NCBI GenBank assembly: GCA_002436115.1
Contig: DIXV01000138.1
Span: forward strand, 27,343-34,071
DNA: 6,729 nt
Direction: 5' to 3'
Origin: Streptococcus sp. UBA6071
GTDB taxonomy: Bacteria > Bacillota > Bacilli > Lactobacillales > Streptococcaceae
Made by a program: the position numbers and the translations under genes. Positions 6,548 through 6,729 of this stretch are shown here, in pieces. The first letter of the stretch is position 1, and each line of letters starts with the position of its first letter. The notes beneath the pieces are model-generated. The model searched no databases. It saw nothing but the letters and a program-made list of their open reading frames with translations, and was not told where the DNA came from.

Positions 6548-6729
6548 ATGAAGAAACTATATAAACTTTTATTACTCATGTTGTCTTTCCTACTAATCAT
6601 CAGTCTCCTAACATCCTGCGGATTTCAAAGAACTCAGACAGAACGATCGGGGACAAATAGCAGTCTTGTTGACGACGATGACGATGACGATGACGATTGC
6701 GACGATGACGATGATGACGATGATGACGA
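6548..6729 (+). CDS. Small lipoprotein with a poly-aspartate tail (3' end outside the window)
   Basis: The frame starts at ATG 6548 with AAAGGAG (6534-6540) 7 bases upstream and a near-consensus promoter, so it is very likely expressed. Residues 1-23 form a lipoprotein signal peptide: MKKLYK, a Leu/Ile-rich core, then the lipobox LTSC with Cys24 as the lipidated residue. A short polar linker (25-41, GFQRTQTERSGTNSSLV) leads into nine Asp (42-50), Cys51 and nine more Asp (52-60). The window ends inside codon 61, which begins GA. The mature protein would thus be a lipid-anchored, extremely acidic chain outside the membrane. I do not recognise the family and cannot tell whether a folded domain follows. 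The Asp codons alternate GAC and GAT in short tandem repeats. Metal or cationic peptide binding is a guess from charge alone. Confidence 0.85.
   Translation, partial: MKKLYKLLLLMLSFLLIISLLTSCGFQRTQTERSGTNSSLVDDDDDDDDDCDDDDDDDDD

Overview
This window looks like a low-GC Gram-positive chromosome segment, most probably from a Streptococcus. The FtsY, glucose-6-phosphate dehydrogenase and maltose O-acetyltransferase sequences read as streptococcal, two genes carry lipoprotein signal peptides, and promoters and ribosome binding sites are typical of Firmicutes. The species cannot be fixed from sequence alone.

Layout, left to right. (1) The 3' part of ftsY (SRP receptor GTPase) runs in from the left edge on the + strand and ends in a hairpin terminator. 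(2) A maa-type sugar/maltose O-acetyltransferase lies convergently on the - strand with its own terminator. (3) A 333-base gap full of small inverted repeats separates it from (4) zwf, glucose-6-phosphate dehydrogenase, also on the - strand. (5) A divergent gap of about 520 bases holds the zwf promoter, a 112-base nested inverted repeat and a probable promoter for (6) a + strand surface lipoprotein with a Cthe_2159-like carbohydrate-binding beta-helix, closed by a very strong terminator. (7) A gene-poor stretch follows, then (8) a - strand YwaF/TIGR02206-type multispanning membrane protein whose leader carries a palindrome next to the ribosome binding site. (9) At the right edge, behind a near-consensus promoter, begins a small + strand lipoprotein whose mature part becomes an almost pure aspartate tract (nine Asp, Cys, nine Asp, then the window ends).

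The genes do not form one operon: each has its own signals, and strands alternate. ftsY and zwf are housekeeping genes (membrane protein targeting; NADPH and pentose phosphate entry). The right half is more accessory and envelope-directed: two lipoproteins and one membrane protein of unknown role.

The strongest points for a second look are a His in place of the guanine-specificity Asp in the G4 motif of FtsY, the poly-Asp lipoprotein with its repeat-encoded tail, and the nested inverted repeat upstream of the beta-helix lipoprotein. I found no CRISPR array, tRNA, rRNA or intact insertion sequence.
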